Of a stretch of DNA of 64,000 bases, positions 17,060-27,517 are shown one piece after another. Origin of the DNA: Candidatus Bathyarchaeota archaeon (GTDB lineage Archaea > Thermoproteota > Bathyarchaeia > TCS64); NCBI GenBank assembly GCA_016783455.1, contig JADHWN010000009.1, positions 1-64,000 on the forward strand. Direction: 5' to 3'. The notes below the pieces were generated by a model. The model was not told where the DNA came from. It was given only the letters and a program-made list of their open reading frames with translations, and did no database searches. Made by a program: the position numbers and the translations under genes. Position 1 is the first letter of the stretch. Each line of letters opens with the position of its first letter.

Positions 17060-19195
17060 GTGCAATACTTTGATAAAAGCTGGGTGAGAGTCCTTCCCAT
17101 GGCCGCGGCAGGGCTGCTTCTAGGCGTCGACATCGGCGGCACGTTCACCGACCTCATGCTCTTCGACCCTGAGACAGGGTCGATGGACTTCACAAAGATT
17201 CTGACGACCCCAGACGACCTCTCCAGGGGCGTCCTCAAGGGGATCAGGACGATCACCGAGGCCAGAGAAACATCTGCAGAAGAAATCTCCTCGGCGATCC
17301 ACGGCAGCACCATCGGCATCAACACCATCATCGAGCGGAAAGGAGCGAGGACCGGCCTCATAACCACCATGGGCTTCGAGGACGTGCTCCTCATCGGGAG
17401 ACAGACGAGGCCCAGGATCTACGACTGGACCGTAGGGAGGCCCAGGCCCCTCGCCCCCGGATCCCTAAGAAAGGGAGTCCGGGAGAGGATCTCCTACACG
17501 GGCGAAATCCTAGAGCCCCTGGACCTCGAAGGCCTCGGAGAATCGTTAAGACACCTCAAGGAAGACGGGGCTGAGTCGGTAGCCATCTGCCTCCTCCACT
17601 CATATGCGAACCCCAGCCACGAGAAGGAGATCGAGAAAGCCATCAAGTCGATGTGGCCGGAAGCCTATGTCTCAGTCTCATCGGAACTCCTACCCGAGTT
17701 CCGGGAATACGAGAGAATGAGCACCACAGTGGCAAACGCGTACATCGGCCCCATCGTCTCCAAGTACATCGAGGACCTAGAGAAATCTGTAGAGGACGTC
17801 GGTGTACGACAGCTCTTGGTAATGCAGGCCAACGGGGGGCTCATGACCACCAAGGACGCGATGACTAAGGCGGTGAACACCGTCGAGTCGGGGCCAGCCG
17901 GCGGGGTCATCGCAGCCGCCTATATCGGCGGCCTCGTGGGCAGGGGGAAGATCATCTCCTTTGACATGGGAGGAACCACGGCGAAGAGCAGCATCGTTAT
18001 CGACGGAAAGCCCCTAGTCACCACCGAGTACGAGATCTCACCCCTCGAGCACGGCGAGAGGATCGTGAAGGGCTCGGGCTACCCCATTAAGACCCCCGTC
18101 GTCGACCTCGTTGAGGTGGGAGCCGGGGGAGGGAGCATCGCCTGGATCGACTCGGGAGGAGCCCTCAGGGTGGGCCCAATGAGCGCTGGAGCGGACCCAG
18201 GCCCGGCCTGCTACAGGATGGGAGGAATGGAGCCCACAATCACTGACGCCAACGTCATCCTGGGGAGGATCAACCCAGACTATTTCCTGGGGGGCGAGAT
18301 GAGCCTCGACGCCCAGGCCTCGAGGAGGGCCCTAGCGGGAATCGCCGGGGAGCTGGGGGTCGGTATTGTGGAGGCCGCGGAGGGGATCGTCATGGTGGCC
18401 AACTCGACGATGGCCAGGAGTATCAGGTATGTCACCACCGAGAGGGGGTACGACGCCCGGGAGTTCTCCATCGTGGCATTTGGCGGAGCCGCCCCTGTCC
18501 AAGTGGTCGACCTCGCGGAGGCGGTGGGGATAGGCGAGGTGATTATACCGCCTTCCCCGGGTGTATTCTCGGCGTTTGGCTTCCTGGTTGCCGACGTCGT
18601 GCACAACTACGTCAAGACGGTCTACATTAAGACCCCGGAGGCCAATGCTGAGCGGGTCGAGGCTATATTCATGGAGATGGAGGAGACGGGGTCAATCCAG
18701 CTCGACGTGGACGAGACTCCCCGCGAGGACAGGAGGCTGGACAGATCCGTCGACATGCGTTATATCGGTCAGAGCCACGAGCTGAATGTCCCGGTGCCCT
18801 CAGAGATAAGGGAGGACGGCCTCGAGGAGATCGTGAGACGCTTCCACACTATCCACATGAAACATTACGGCTACAGCATGCCCGATGAGGAGGTGGCCCT
18901 CGTCAGCTTCAGGCTCGTGGCGAGGGGCATAAGGTCGAAACCCGCGATTGAGGTGAAATCGACGCGTGTCGGTGACATCTCTGAGGCTTTGAAAGGGAGC
19001 AGGCCCGTCCACTTCGCGGACGGGAGCTGGATCGAATGTGACGTGTACGACAGGGAGCTGTTGAATCCCAGGAGCCTCTTTCAAGGGCCCTGCGTCGTGG
19101 AGGAGTGGGACACAACAACAATAGTGAACGGCGGCTACAGGGCAGAGGTCGACGCCTGGGGTAATCTATTATTGACTCGGGGAGGTGGAGCCTAG
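17060..19195 (+). CDS. hyuA: Hydantoinase/oxoprolinase A subunit (HyuA)
   Basis: LLGVDIGGTFTDLMLFD...HGSTIGINTIIERKGARTGLITTMGFEDVLLIGRQ...ISFDMGGTTAKSSIV; start may be 17099. Confidence 0.95.
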   Translation: MQYFDKSWVRVLPMAAAGLLLGVDIGGTFTDLMLFDPETGSMDFTKILTTPDDLSRGVLKGIRTITEARETSAEEISSAIHGSTIGINTIIERKGARTGLITTMGFEDVLLIGRQTRPRIYDWTVGRPRPLAPGSLRKGVRERISYTGEILEPLDLEGLGESLRHLKEDGAESVAICLLHSYANPSHEKEIEKAIKSMWPEAYVSVSSELLPEFREYERMSTTVANAYIGPIVSKYIEDLEKSVEDVGVRQLLVMQANGGLMTTKDAMTKAVNTVESGPAGGVIAAAYIGGLVGRGKIISFDMGGTTAKSSIVIDGKPLVTTEYEISPLEHGERIVKGSGYPIKTPVVDLVEVGAGGGSIAWIDSGGALRVGPMSAGADPGPACYRMGGMEPTITDANVILGRINPDYFLGGEMSLDAQASRRALAGIAGELGVGIVEAAEGIVMVANSTMARSIRYVTTERGYDAREFSIVAFGGAAPVQVVDLAEAVGIGEVIIPPSPGVFSAFGFLVADVVHNYVKTVYIKTPEANAERVEAIFMEMEETGSIQLDVDETPREDRRLDRSVDMRYIGQSHELNVPVPSEIREDGLEEIVRRFHTIHMKHYGYSMPDEEVALVSFRLVARGIRSKPAIEVKSTRVGDISEALKGSRPVHFADGSWIECDVYDRELLNPRSLFQGPCVVEEWDTTTIVNGGYRAEVDAWGNLLLTRGGGA

Positions 19196-19197
19196 CG

Positions 19198-20919
19198 ATG
19201 GCTGGCCTCGACGCCGCGACCCTCGAGGTGATGAGGAACTCCCTATTCTCCATCGCCGAGGAGATGGGAGCGGTCCTCGTGAGGGCTGCCTACTCGACGA
19301 ACATCAAGGACCGGAGGGACTGCAGCTGTGCAATCTACACTCCCCGGGGGGAGCTTGCGGCCCAGGCGGAGCACATACCCCTCCATCTTGGCATCATGCC
19401 CTCGGCGGTAAGGGGGCTCCTCTCCTACTGCAAGGATCACTCGATCGAGATGGAGCCGGGGGACGCCTTCCTCTTCAACGACCCGTTCATAACGGGATCC
19501 CACACCTGGGACCTGATGGTGGCCACACCAGTGTTCCACGGCGGAGAGATACAGGCTATAGTCGGCAATCTCGCCCACCACGCCGACATCGGGGAGCACA
19601 AGAGCCACATCCCCACCGAAGCCCTCGACGAAGGAATCCGCATCCCGCCGGTAAAGATCCAAAAAAAGGGAGATCTAGACGAAGAGATTCTGAGCCTCAT
19701 TAGATCTAACGTCAGGATCGAGGAGGTAGGGAGAGACTTGCTGGCCCAGCTCGGGGCCAACGCGAAGGGAGTCGAGAGGATGGGGGATCTCATCGAGCGC
19801 CACGGCAGAACAGGTTCTCGAATGTACATGGATGAGTTGATAAGTTACTCGGAGCGGAGGATCAGGGCAGGGATATCACGGCTACCGAAGAGAAGAGTCT
19901 CCTTCGAAGACTATGTCGAGGGCGACGGGATCACCGACGAACCTGTCAAGATCAAGGCGACCGTCTCGATCGAGGACTTCGACATCATCATCGACTTCAC
20001 CGGAACCGATCCCATGGTCAGGGGCCCCATTAATTCTCCGTTCCCGGTCACGATGGCGTGCGCAGGGTACTGCGTCAAGAGCCTCGTCGACCCCGACGCC
20101 CCCAGCAACGAGGGGATATACAGGCCCATACGCGTCGAGGCTCCGGAGGGATCACTGGTGAACGCCAGGTATCCTGCCGCGGTAGCCTACGCCAACTCGG
20201 TCATCTGCATGCGCTTGGTCGATGTCATTCTAGGCGCCTTCGCGAAGATCGTGCCGGATCGGGTATGCGCCGCCTCAACGGGGACGATGAACGCCCTCAA
20301 CATCAAAGGAGTCGATCCAAGGACCGGGAGGTTCTACGGCTACATCGAGACCTACGGAGGGGGCTGGGGGGCGATGCGGGGTATGGACGGTCTCGACGCC
20401 ACCCACACCCACATGACCAACACGAGGAACGCTCCCATCGAGGCCATCGAGATCGCCTACCCCCTCAGGGTCCACAGGTATGGGATCTTAAGAGACAGCG
20501 AAGGGGCTGGCGAGCGGAGGGGGGGCGTCGGCATCATCCGGGAGATCGAAGCCATCAACCACGCCGCCACCCTCGGGGGACGGGGAGATCGGGTGAAGAT
20601 CAAGCCCTGGGGGCTCGAGGGAGGAAAGGAGGCCTCGGGTTCCAGGTATTACAAGAAGCTGGGAGACGGAGAAAGCGTCCCCCTCCCGTCGAAGTTCCAG
20701 GGGATCATCCTCAAACCCGGGGAGAGGATCGTGATCGAGACGGCGGGAGGCGGAGGCTGGGGAGACCCACACGCAAGGGACCCCGAACTCGTGAGGAGGG
20801 ACGTCGTCGAGGGGTTGATAACCCTTGAGAGGGCTCGAGAGGTCTACGGCGTAGCGATCGACCCGGAGACCCTCGAGGTTCTCCATGTAGAGACACGCGC
20901 GCGACGCGAATATACTTGA
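19198..20919 (+). CDS. hyuB: Hydantoinase B / oxoprolinase family protein (HyuB)
   Basis: ATLEVMRNSLFSIAEEMGAVLVRAAYSTNIKDRRDCSCAIYTPRGELAAQAEHIPLHLG...GGGGWGDPHARDPELVRRDV. Confidence 0.95.
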   Translation: MAGLDAATLEVMRNSLFSIAEEMGAVLVRAAYSTNIKDRRDCSCAIYTPRGELAAQAEHIPLHLGIMPSAVRGLLSYCKDHSIEMEPGDAFLFNDPFITGSHTWDLMVATPVFHGGEIQAIVGNLAHHADIGEHKSHIPTEALDEGIRIPPVKIQKKGDLDEEILSLIRSNVRIEEVGRDLLAQLGANAKGVERMGDLIERHGRTGSRMYMDELISYSERRIRAGISRLPKRRVSFEDYVEGDGITDEPVKIKATVSIEDFDIIIDFTGTDPMVRGPINSPFPVTMACAGYCVKSLVDPDAPSNEGIYRPIRVEAPEGSLVNARYPAAVAYANSVICMRLVDVILGAFAKIVPDRVCAASTGTMNALNIKGVDPRTGRFYGYIETYGGGWGAMRGMDGLDATHTHMTNTRNAPIEAIEIAYPLRVHRYGILRDSEGAGERRGGVGIIREIEAINHAATLGGRGDRVKIKPWGLEGGKEASGSRYYKKLGDGESVPLPSKFQGIILKPGERIVIETAGGGGWGDPHARDPELVRRDVVEGLITLERAREVYGVAIDPETLEVLHVETRARREYT

Positions 20920-21016
20920 GGGCCTTTTGCGCGCGCGAATAATCCATGGAGGGGCCTTTACTTTCAACCTCTCACACACACAAAACACAAAAAATATCCA
21001 CCCCCCATAATACATC

Positions 21017-22357
21017 ATGGAAGACCACGGCATCAAACTACCAAAAGAATTCTACCTGGGCACCGCAAGCGCGGCCTACCAGATCGAGGGTGCAACGACC
21101 CAAGACGAAAGAGGCCCCAGCATCTGGGACCAATACGTCAAAGTACCCGGCGCCATAGAAAACGGAGACACCGGAGACATAGCCTGCGACCACTACAACA
21201 GGTGGCGCGAAGACCTAGAAATAATGAAACACCTTGGACTCAACGCATACAGGTTCAGCATTAGCTGGAGCCGAGTAATACCCAAAGGCAGAGGCAAATT
21301 AAACAAGAAAGGACTCGACTTCTACAGCCAGCTCGTCGACGTCCTGCTGGAATACAAGATCACTCCCTTCGTCACCCTGAACCACTTCGACCTGCCCCAA
21401 AAGCTGCAGGAAGAGGGAGGCGGCTGGCTTAGAAGGGGTGTGCACAACGACTTCAATGAATACACGGACATAGTCACCCAAGAACTCGGAGACCGAGTCA
21501 AACACTGGACCACATTCAACGAGCCATGGGAACTTGCGTGGCAAGGATACCACACGGGAGAAGACGCGCCTGGGCTCAAACTGGGCGTTGACGCAGCCCT
21601 AGAGGCGAGTCATAACGTCTACCTCAGTCACGGACACGTCGTACAGACCATCCGAGACAACGTGCCAGACGCTGAGGTAGGCATAGTCATCCATCTAAAC
21701 CACGTGGAACCCGCGACCAAGAACCCGAAAGACATCGCAGCCGCGAAACGCTGGGAAGGCTGCCAAAACCGCTGGTATCTCGACCCAATATATCAGGGAC
21801 AATATCCCGAGGACATGATGAAACTCTACGGACCGCTACTACCAGAGATCCAACCCGGTGACATGGAGACGATAAATCAACCCCTAGACTACCTGGGGCT
21901 CAACATGTACAGGAGAAGCGTCATATCCGGGGGCACAGACCTCGCCCCGGTGAACATCAAAAGAGTGAACCCCCCAGGAGAGTACAGCGACATGGGGTGG
22001 GAGATCTACCCCAAAGGACTGTACGACATACTCAAATGGACTGACAGTAACTACCCCACGAAGAAGATATACGTGACAGAGAACGGCGTCGCATGCAACG
22101 ACCCCATCACACCAGACGGTAGATGTCACGACACACGACGTGTCACCTACCTCCGAGAACACATCAAGCAAGCCCTTAAAGCCAGAGAAGAAGGCGTACC
22201 CGTCCACGGCTACTTCGCGTGGAGCACCATGGACAACTTCGAGTGGGCATATGGATACAACATGCGGTTCGGCGTCATACACATAGACTTCAAGACCCAG
22301 AAGAGAACTATCAAAAACAGTGCATACCTACTCCAGAACATAGCGAAAACCCAATAA
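21017..22357 (+). CDS. Glycoside hydrolase family 1 (beta-glucosidase-like)
   Basis: TASAAYQIEGA...RFSISWSRVIPKG...TFNEPWELAWQGYHTG...YVTENGVA...WSTMDNFEWAYGYNMRFG. Confidence 0.95.
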   Translation: MEDHGIKLPKEFYLGTASAAYQIEGATTQDERGPSIWDQYVKVPGAIENGDTGDIACDHYNRWREDLEIMKHLGLNAYRFSISWSRVIPKGRGKLNKKGLDFYSQLVDVLLEYKITPFVTLNHFDLPQKLQEEGGGWLRRGVHNDFNEYTDIVTQELGDRVKHWTTFNEPWELAWQGYHTGEDAPGLKLGVDAALEASHNVYLSHGHVVQTIRDNVPDAEVGIVIHLNHVEPATKNPKDIAAAKRWEGCQNRWYLDPIYQGQYPEDMMKLYGPLLPEIQPGDMETINQPLDYLGLNMYRRSVISGGTDLAPVNIKRVNPPGEYSDMGWEIYPKGLYDILKWTDSNYPTKKIYVTENGVACNDPITPDGRCHDTRRVTYLREHIKQALKAREEGVPVHGYFAWSTMDNFEWAYGYNMRFGVIHIDFKTQKRTIKNSAYLLQNIAKTQ

Positions 22358-22419
22358 CATCTTCATTAACCTTTTGGGGGGGGTTAAACTATATCGCGCG
22401 CGCGTGTAACCCCTTTTAC

Positions 22420-22962
22420 TTAATGTGTTTCCGGAGCCTGGAATGTGTTGAAGCTCACGATTTTTTCAATAGACTTCTTCGTGGTCAATCTTTCACGCAT
22501 ATCCTGAAAGTTTGCAGGGAACCGGTTTTCTCCTTCAGCTGGATAGCCGAATGTGACGAGTGCGACCACCTTCCAGTTGTCGGGAATATTGAGGAGTTGT
22601 TTCACGTCTCCTTCCTTGAAGGCTCCTAGCCAACAGGATCCCACATCCATAGCCCATGCAGCGATGACCATGTTCTGTAAAGCGATGGTGGTGTCCATGA
22701 TTGACCAATTACCTGTATCTGTGGTAGCACATCCCACAATTGTGAGGGGGGCATCTTTGATGAACCAGTTGACCCGTCCCCACGATAATTTATGCTTAAT
22801 CTCCTCGTCTGTTATAGCTATGAAGTGCCATGGCTGCCTGTTTCCTGCTGAGGGGGCTTGTCGACCGGCTTCGAGAATGTTGTTCAACACGGGGGTTGGA
22901 ATTCTCTTTTTAGTATATGCTCTGATACTTCGTCGACCTAGCACCTTATCTATGAGAGACAT
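22420..22962 (-). CDS. Nitroreductase family protein
   Basis: RRSIRAYTKKRIPTPVLNNILEAGRQAPSAGNRQPWHFIAITD...GSCWLGAFKE. Confidence 0.9.
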   Translation of the reverse strand: MSLIDKVLGRRSIRAYTKKRIPTPVLNNILEAGRQAPSAGNRQPWHFIAITDEEIKHKLSWGRVNWFIKDAPLTIVGCATTDTGNWSIMDTTIALQNMVIAAWAMDVGSCWLGAFKEGDVKQLLNIPDNWKVVALVTFGYPAEGENRFPANFQDMRERLTTKKSIEKIVSFNTFQAPETH

Positions 22963-23210
22963 CTGGCTTTTTCACTCCTAGCATACGCAGTTATACCTTG
23001 TCTCTTTTTGAATTTATCTAACCTGTGAAACTCGCGCTCGCGACACTCAAAATCCTACAAAACGGTAATAAGCTATCAAGGCGGAACAAGGATGAAAACT
23101 GCTGGGACTGAGCGCGCGAATATTGATGGATAGCAGACTTACTAATAACAAATACAGCAGATCCTAACGAAAGGCATAGAGCGCGTGCCCAACAGTCAAA
23201 TGCTGTAAAG

Positions 23211-24596
23211 CTAGATTGAGGGGACTCCCATGTCCCCAAGTTCCTTCTTGATTCCTTCGTAGAGGTCCAAGTACTCCTTCGAGGGTGTGATGGTCTTCAG
23301 GTCGTAACATTCCTGGAACATCTTCCCCAGGGGAGCGTTACCCAGCTTGCCCTCGTATTTGGCGATTATCCCTTTCACCAACTCGTTCGCATCCTCCCGC
23401 TTCAGCCTCTCTTCGACGGATCCGTATCCCACCTCGCATGCCAGCCTCGCCTCGAGGGGTGTCGCCCTGTTCTTGTGCTTGTTCTCGGCCGTGGCGATCT
23501 CCCAAAGGTTGGCGCCGGAGACAGTGCTCGCCAGTCCGTGGGCGGCGGCCTCGTAGAGGACCATGGGGGTGCAGGGGCCGGCGTCGGTGAAGCCCCCCGA
23601 GAGGGAGATGAACGGGGTGTTCCTGGAGAGGGCCTGGTAGGTGACGCTGAGGACCCAGAGGAGCTCCCGGGAGGTGTTGTAGGAGTACCTGAAGTGGATG
23701 GGGAAGTAGAGGGACCAGTAGGTCTGGTTCACCATGAGGGCCATGATGTGGAACGCGATGCCAACCAGGGCCGTCCCCTCTGCCCCGCCGCTGTACCCCC
23801 CGTAAAGGGGACCGAACAGGGCGCCGGGTATCCCGCCGTACTGGTGGAAGTGGACCATCTTGTTGAGGAGGCTATAGTCGATCTTGAGCTCGGCGATGCT
23901 GGGGACGAACCTGGTGTCGGAGGGCCTCGCCCCCCACTCCGGGTTGCTCACCGCGATCTGGGCGGCGTCCGACTCGGCTGTCCCCACGCTCTGGAGGTTG
24001 AGGCCGGGCTTCCCCACTCGCCGGGCTGCCTCCCTGAACATCATCGCGTGGGCGATGGAGGCCTTCACCTCCATTGGGGAGCCCGACTTGATGGGTATCC
24101 CCTCGATGGTGTCCAGGATCGGGGCGCAGACCCCGTCCGCCAACGGTTCCTGGAGGTAGGCGATGGTGTAGGGGGTGAAGATCTCCTCGTCGCAGGTGAT
24201 GTCGGGGCTCAGGATGCAGTGGGGGGTCCTCGTGTCCTCGATCTCGCGCTTCCCCATCCTCCGGGCGTCTCTGCCGGTACCCACGGTGATCTCGCTGGAG
24301 GAGAACCTCATGGCCTCCTTGATCTCGCTCTCCTCGAACAGGATCCTCCGGTGGTTGCTGAGACACAGGGTCCCCACGTCCAAGTAAAGGTCCCACGCAG
24401 CGTTCCAAAGGTCGTCGGCGAGGGAGTCGTCGCTGGGAACTATCTCCTCGGGGTCGAACTTGAGGTCGTACTCCTTGATGAGGGAGCGGAGCTTTGGGTA
24501 GAGTATCCGGAGGTCGAAGTCTCTCTCGGTGCATATGGGGCCGGTCTCGACGCGCTCCAGTAGCTGGTTCAGCCTCCAAGGGGGCACCATCTTCAT
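23211..24596 (-). CDS. MtmB-like methyltransferase without a pyrrolysine codon (copy 1)
   Basis: Colinear with monomethylamine methyltransferase MtmB as I recall it (TERDFD..., AELKIDYSLLNKM, GPLYGGYSGGAEGTA, FQECYDLKTITPSKEYLDLYEG); open with no in-frame TAG; start trimmed to MKMVPP. Confidence 0.8.
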   Translation of the reverse strand: MKMVPPWRLNQLLERVETGPICTERDFDLRILYPKLRSLIKEYDLKFDPEEIVPSDDSLADDLWNAAWDLYLDVGTLCLSNHRRILFEESEIKEAMRFSSSEITVGTGRDARRMGKREIEDTRTPHCILSPDITCDEEIFTPYTIAYLQEPLADGVCAPILDTIEGIPIKSGSPMEVKASIAHAMMFREAARRVGKPGLNLQSVGTAESDAAQIAVSNPEWGARPSDTRFVPSIAELKIDYSLLNKMVHFHQYGGIPGALFGPLYGGYSGGAEGTALVGIAFHIMALMVNQTYWSLYFPIHFRYSYNTSRELLWVLSVTYQALSRNTPFISLSGGFTDAGPCTPMVLYEAAAHGLASTVSGANLWEIATAENKHKNRATPLEARLACEVGYGSVEERLKREDANELVKGIIAKYEGKLGNAPLGKMFQECYDLKTITPSKEYLDLYEGIKKELGDMGVPSI

Positions 24597-25264
24597 CCCC
24601 TCCTCCTCTTCTCGACGAGCTCCTTGGCGAGCTCCACGGCTTTCGGAGCGATCTCGGCCCACCCGTCGGCGCCTATCTCGTCTGCCCAGAGAAGGCTCGT
24701 GGAGCCTCCACCCACCATCACTATGAACTCGTCCCGCGTCTCCATCGCCTCCAGGATGTCGATGACCTCCTTCTGACTCGGCATCGTGGTGGTCATGAGT
24801 GCTGAGAGAGCGATGATGTCAGCCTTGTACTCCCGGGCCCGCTGCACGATCTCCATGGAGTCGACCCCCCTGCCGAGGTCGATGACCTTGAACCCGTTCA
24901 CAGTGAGGAGCATGCTTAAGATGTTCTTGCCGATGTCATGGATGTCCCCGAAGACCGTGGCCGTGATCGCGGTCCCCACCGTCCTCGCCTCCATCTCGTC
25001 CCTCTTCTCATTGCTTAAGCCCCCCATGAGGACCTCGGAGGCGGCCTGCATCGCCTCCCCCGCCAGCATCAGCTCGGGGAGATAGTACTCCTCGGACTCG
25101 AACTTGTCGCTGACGACGTTTGCCCCCGAAGATATCCCCTCCTCGATGACCTTCAGGGGATCGATGTCAGCCGTCACGATCTCCTCGGCAACCTTCCTCG
25201 CCTCATCCTCGTCGTACGCGATGATGCTCTCCTTCAGCCGTTCAATGAGCGCGTTCTCCGTCAA
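24593..25264 (-). CDS. Corrinoid (B12-binding) methyl-carrier protein, MtmC-like
   Basis: VFGDIHDIGKNILSMLLTVNGFKVIDLGRGVD (DxHxxG cobalamin lower-axial-ligand motif); ATGA overlap with 23211..24596. Confidence 0.9.
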   Translation of the reverse strand: MTENALIERLKESIIAYDEDEARKVAEEIVTADIDPLKVIEEGISSGANVVSDKFESEEYYLPELMLAGEAMQAASEVLMGGLSNEKRDEMEARTVGTAITATVFGDIHDIGKNILSMLLTVNGFKVIDLGRGVDSMEIVQRAREYKADIIALSALMTTTMPSQKEVIDILEAMETRDEFIVMVGGGSTSLLWADEIGADGWAEIAPKAVELAKELVEKRRRG

Positions 25265-25370
25265 AACCGTCGACCCAAACTCTATCTCGACTCAATCGTA
25301 ATATAATTTTGGAGAAGTTCACCAGCCTATGTATGGCAGTGGTAGGCCCGTGAGGGTCAGCCATCCCCTA

Positions 25371-26759
25371 TCAGTAGATGTAGTCGATGCCGAGGTCCCT
25401 GAACTCCGCCTTGACTCTGCCGTAGATCTCCTGGTACTCCTTGGAGGGCTCCAAGGTCTCCAGGTCGTAGCACTCCTCGAAGGTCTTCCCCAGGGGAGCG
25501 TTGCCCAGCTTTTCCTCGTACTTGGGCAGTATCTTCTTGACGATCTCGTTGACGTCGGATCTCTTGAGCCTAGATTTCACCGCGCTGAGGCCGGTCTCGC
25601 AGCCCATCCTCGCCTCCATAGGGGTGGTGCGCTCGAAATGCTTGTTCATGGCTGAGGCGATCTCCCAGAGCACCGCTGCCCCTGAGACGGCGCTCACCAT
25701 CCCGTGGAGCCCCGCCTCGTACATCACCATCTCAGTGCAAGGGCCCGCTACGGCGAAGCCGTTGGAGCCCGAGATGAGCCTCGAGTTGCTTGCGAGGGCC
25801 TGGTAGCTGAGGCTTACGAGCCAGAGCATCTCCCTGCTCGTGTTGTTGAGGTGTCTGATGTGGATGGGGAAGTAGCATGTGTAGTTTCCCTGGTTCACCA
25901 TGAGGCCTTGGAGGTGGGATGCGATGCCCAGGACCGTGGTCCCCTCGATGCCTGCGTAGGCCCCGAAGAGGGGGCTGGTGAGGGTGCCGATGTTGGCGCC
26001 ATTCTGCCTGAAGTGGAGGGCCTTGTTCATGAGGTCGTGGTCGATCTTGAGCTCGCTGATCACGGATACCAACCTGATGTCGGAGGGCCTCGCGCCCCAG
26101 ATAGGGTTGCTGGACGCTATCTGGGAGGCCGCGGAGAGGGCGGTCCCCGTAAGGCAGATGGCCATCCCAGGCCTCCCGACGCGGATGGCGGCCTGGCGGG
26201 AGTTAAGGGCGTGCACTGAGCCTCCCTGCTGCTCGAAGGGGCTGTGGGTCTTGGTGTATCCCCCGTCCACCTTCTCCAATATGGGAGTGGATACAGCGTC
26301 TGCGAGGGGCTCCTGCATGTAGGCCATAACGAGTTTGACGAAGTTCTTCTCGGAACATCGGACTCCTACAGGGGAGAACAGGCATCCGGGACGTCTTGGG
26401 TCCTCGATGCTCCGGGGGGACCAGGTTTTCCGGTCCTGACCTATTCCCAGTTCGATGCTGTCGTGGTAGTTCCAGAGGGCCTCCTTGAGCTCGTCGTCGG
26501 TGAATATCATCCTCCTGCTGGTGGAGGTGCAGAACACCCCCACGGAGAGGAATAGGTCCACCCCCGCGTTCCAGATGTCCTTCGCCAGGGAGTCGTCTGA
26601 GGGGACCGGGGTCTCGGGGTCATACTTGATGTCGTACTCCTTCACGACCCTCTTGATCTCGGGGACCAGCACCCGTCTGTCGAAGTCCCTCTCGGTTACC
26701 AGGGGGCCCGTCTCGGATCGGCGGAGAACCGATGTTATTCGCCAGGGCGGCACGGGCAT
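25371..26759 (-). CDS. MtmB-like methyltransferase without a pyrrolysine codon (copy 2)
   Basis: SELKIDHDLMNKALHFRQNGANIGTLTSPLFGAYAGIEGTT...FEECYDLETLEPSKEYQEIYG; paralogous to copy 1. Confidence 0.8.
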   Translation of the reverse strand: MPVPPWRITSVLRRSETGPLVTERDFDRRVLVPEIKRVVKEYDIKYDPETPVPSDDSLAKDIWNAGVDLFLSVGVFCTSTSRRMIFTDDELKEALWNYHDSIELGIGQDRKTWSPRSIEDPRRPGCLFSPVGVRCSEKNFVKLVMAYMQEPLADAVSTPILEKVDGGYTKTHSPFEQQGGSVHALNSRQAAIRVGRPGMAICLTGTALSAASQIASSNPIWGARPSDIRLVSVISELKIDHDLMNKALHFRQNGANIGTLTSPLFGAYAGIEGTTVLGIASHLQGLMVNQGNYTCYFPIHIRHLNNTSREMLWLVSLSYQALASNSRLISGSNGFAVAGPCTEMVMYEAGLHGMVSAVSGAAVLWEIASAMNKHFERTTPMEARMGCETGLSAVKSRLKRSDVNEIVKKILPKYEEKLGNAPLGKTFEECYDLETLEPSKEYQEIYGRVKAEFRDLGIDYIY

Positions 26760-26761
26760 CC

Positions 26762-27412
26762 CTACTCAACCCCCATTATCGCCTTTGCCATGGCGACCCC
26801 ATCCCAAACTGTCTCGCCCCAGCCGTCAGCCTCGATGCTCTCGTTCCACTCGGGGCTTGTGGAGCCTCCCCCGATAATGATCTTGATCTTCTCCCTGTTC
26901 CCGAACTCGGTGAGCATCTCGATGACCTCTTTCTGGGAGGGCATCGTGGTGGACATCAGGGAGGAGAGGGCGATGATGTCGGCACCGGTCTCCATAGCCT
27001 TGTTAACGACCTGTATGCTAGGGACATCTCTTCCGAGGTCGTGGACCTCGAAGCCGTGGATCTTCAGCATCTGGGAGAGGAGGTTCTTCCCGATGTCGTG
27101 GATGTCTCCGTAGACCGTTGCGATGACTACGGTCCCCTTCTTCTCTATCCTGTCGCCCGCGGGGAGGACGAATATGAATCTGTTCAATGACTTCGTGATT
27201 ATCTCCTCAGCGATCAGGAGTTCCCCCAAGAAATACTCCATGGACTCGAATTTTTCACCGATGATCCTCGCTGCCTCGGTGATCCCTTTCTCGATGATCT
27301 CGTTTATGTCGAAATTTGTGGCTATGATTTCCTCGGTGGTCTTCTCCGCAAGGTCTTCGTCGAGGCCCACGATGGCATCCTTTAACGTGATAATTAATTC
27401 ATCGATCGACAT
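26762..27412 (-). CDS. Corrinoid (B12-binding) methyl-carrier protein, MtmC-like
   Basis: VYGDIHDIGKNLLSQMLKIHGFEVHDLGRDV. Confidence 0.9.
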   Translation of the reverse strand: MSIDELIITLKDAIVGLDEDLAEKTTEEIIATNFDINEIIEKGITEAARIIGEKFESMEYFLGELLIAEEIITKSLNRFIFVLPAGDRIEKKGTVVIATVYGDIHDIGKNLLSQMLKIHGFEVHDLGRDVPSIQVVNKAMETGADIIALSSLMSTTMPSQKEVIEMLTEFGNREKIKIIIGGGSTSPEWNESIEADGWGETVWDGVAMAKAIMGVE

Positions 27413-27517
27413 GGATTAACGAATCTTCTAGAACATAATAAAACCTCTCACGATGTGAACCCCAGCGCTGACGGGGTCCAAATACCCGAAAGTTATCCTC
27501 GGGGCACTGCTACAGGA

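Noticed and set aside
23211-26759. Pyrrolysine (UAG) read-through in the MtmB-like genes
   Set aside because: Both frames are open without TAG; the Pyl position is occupied by Ser or Val.
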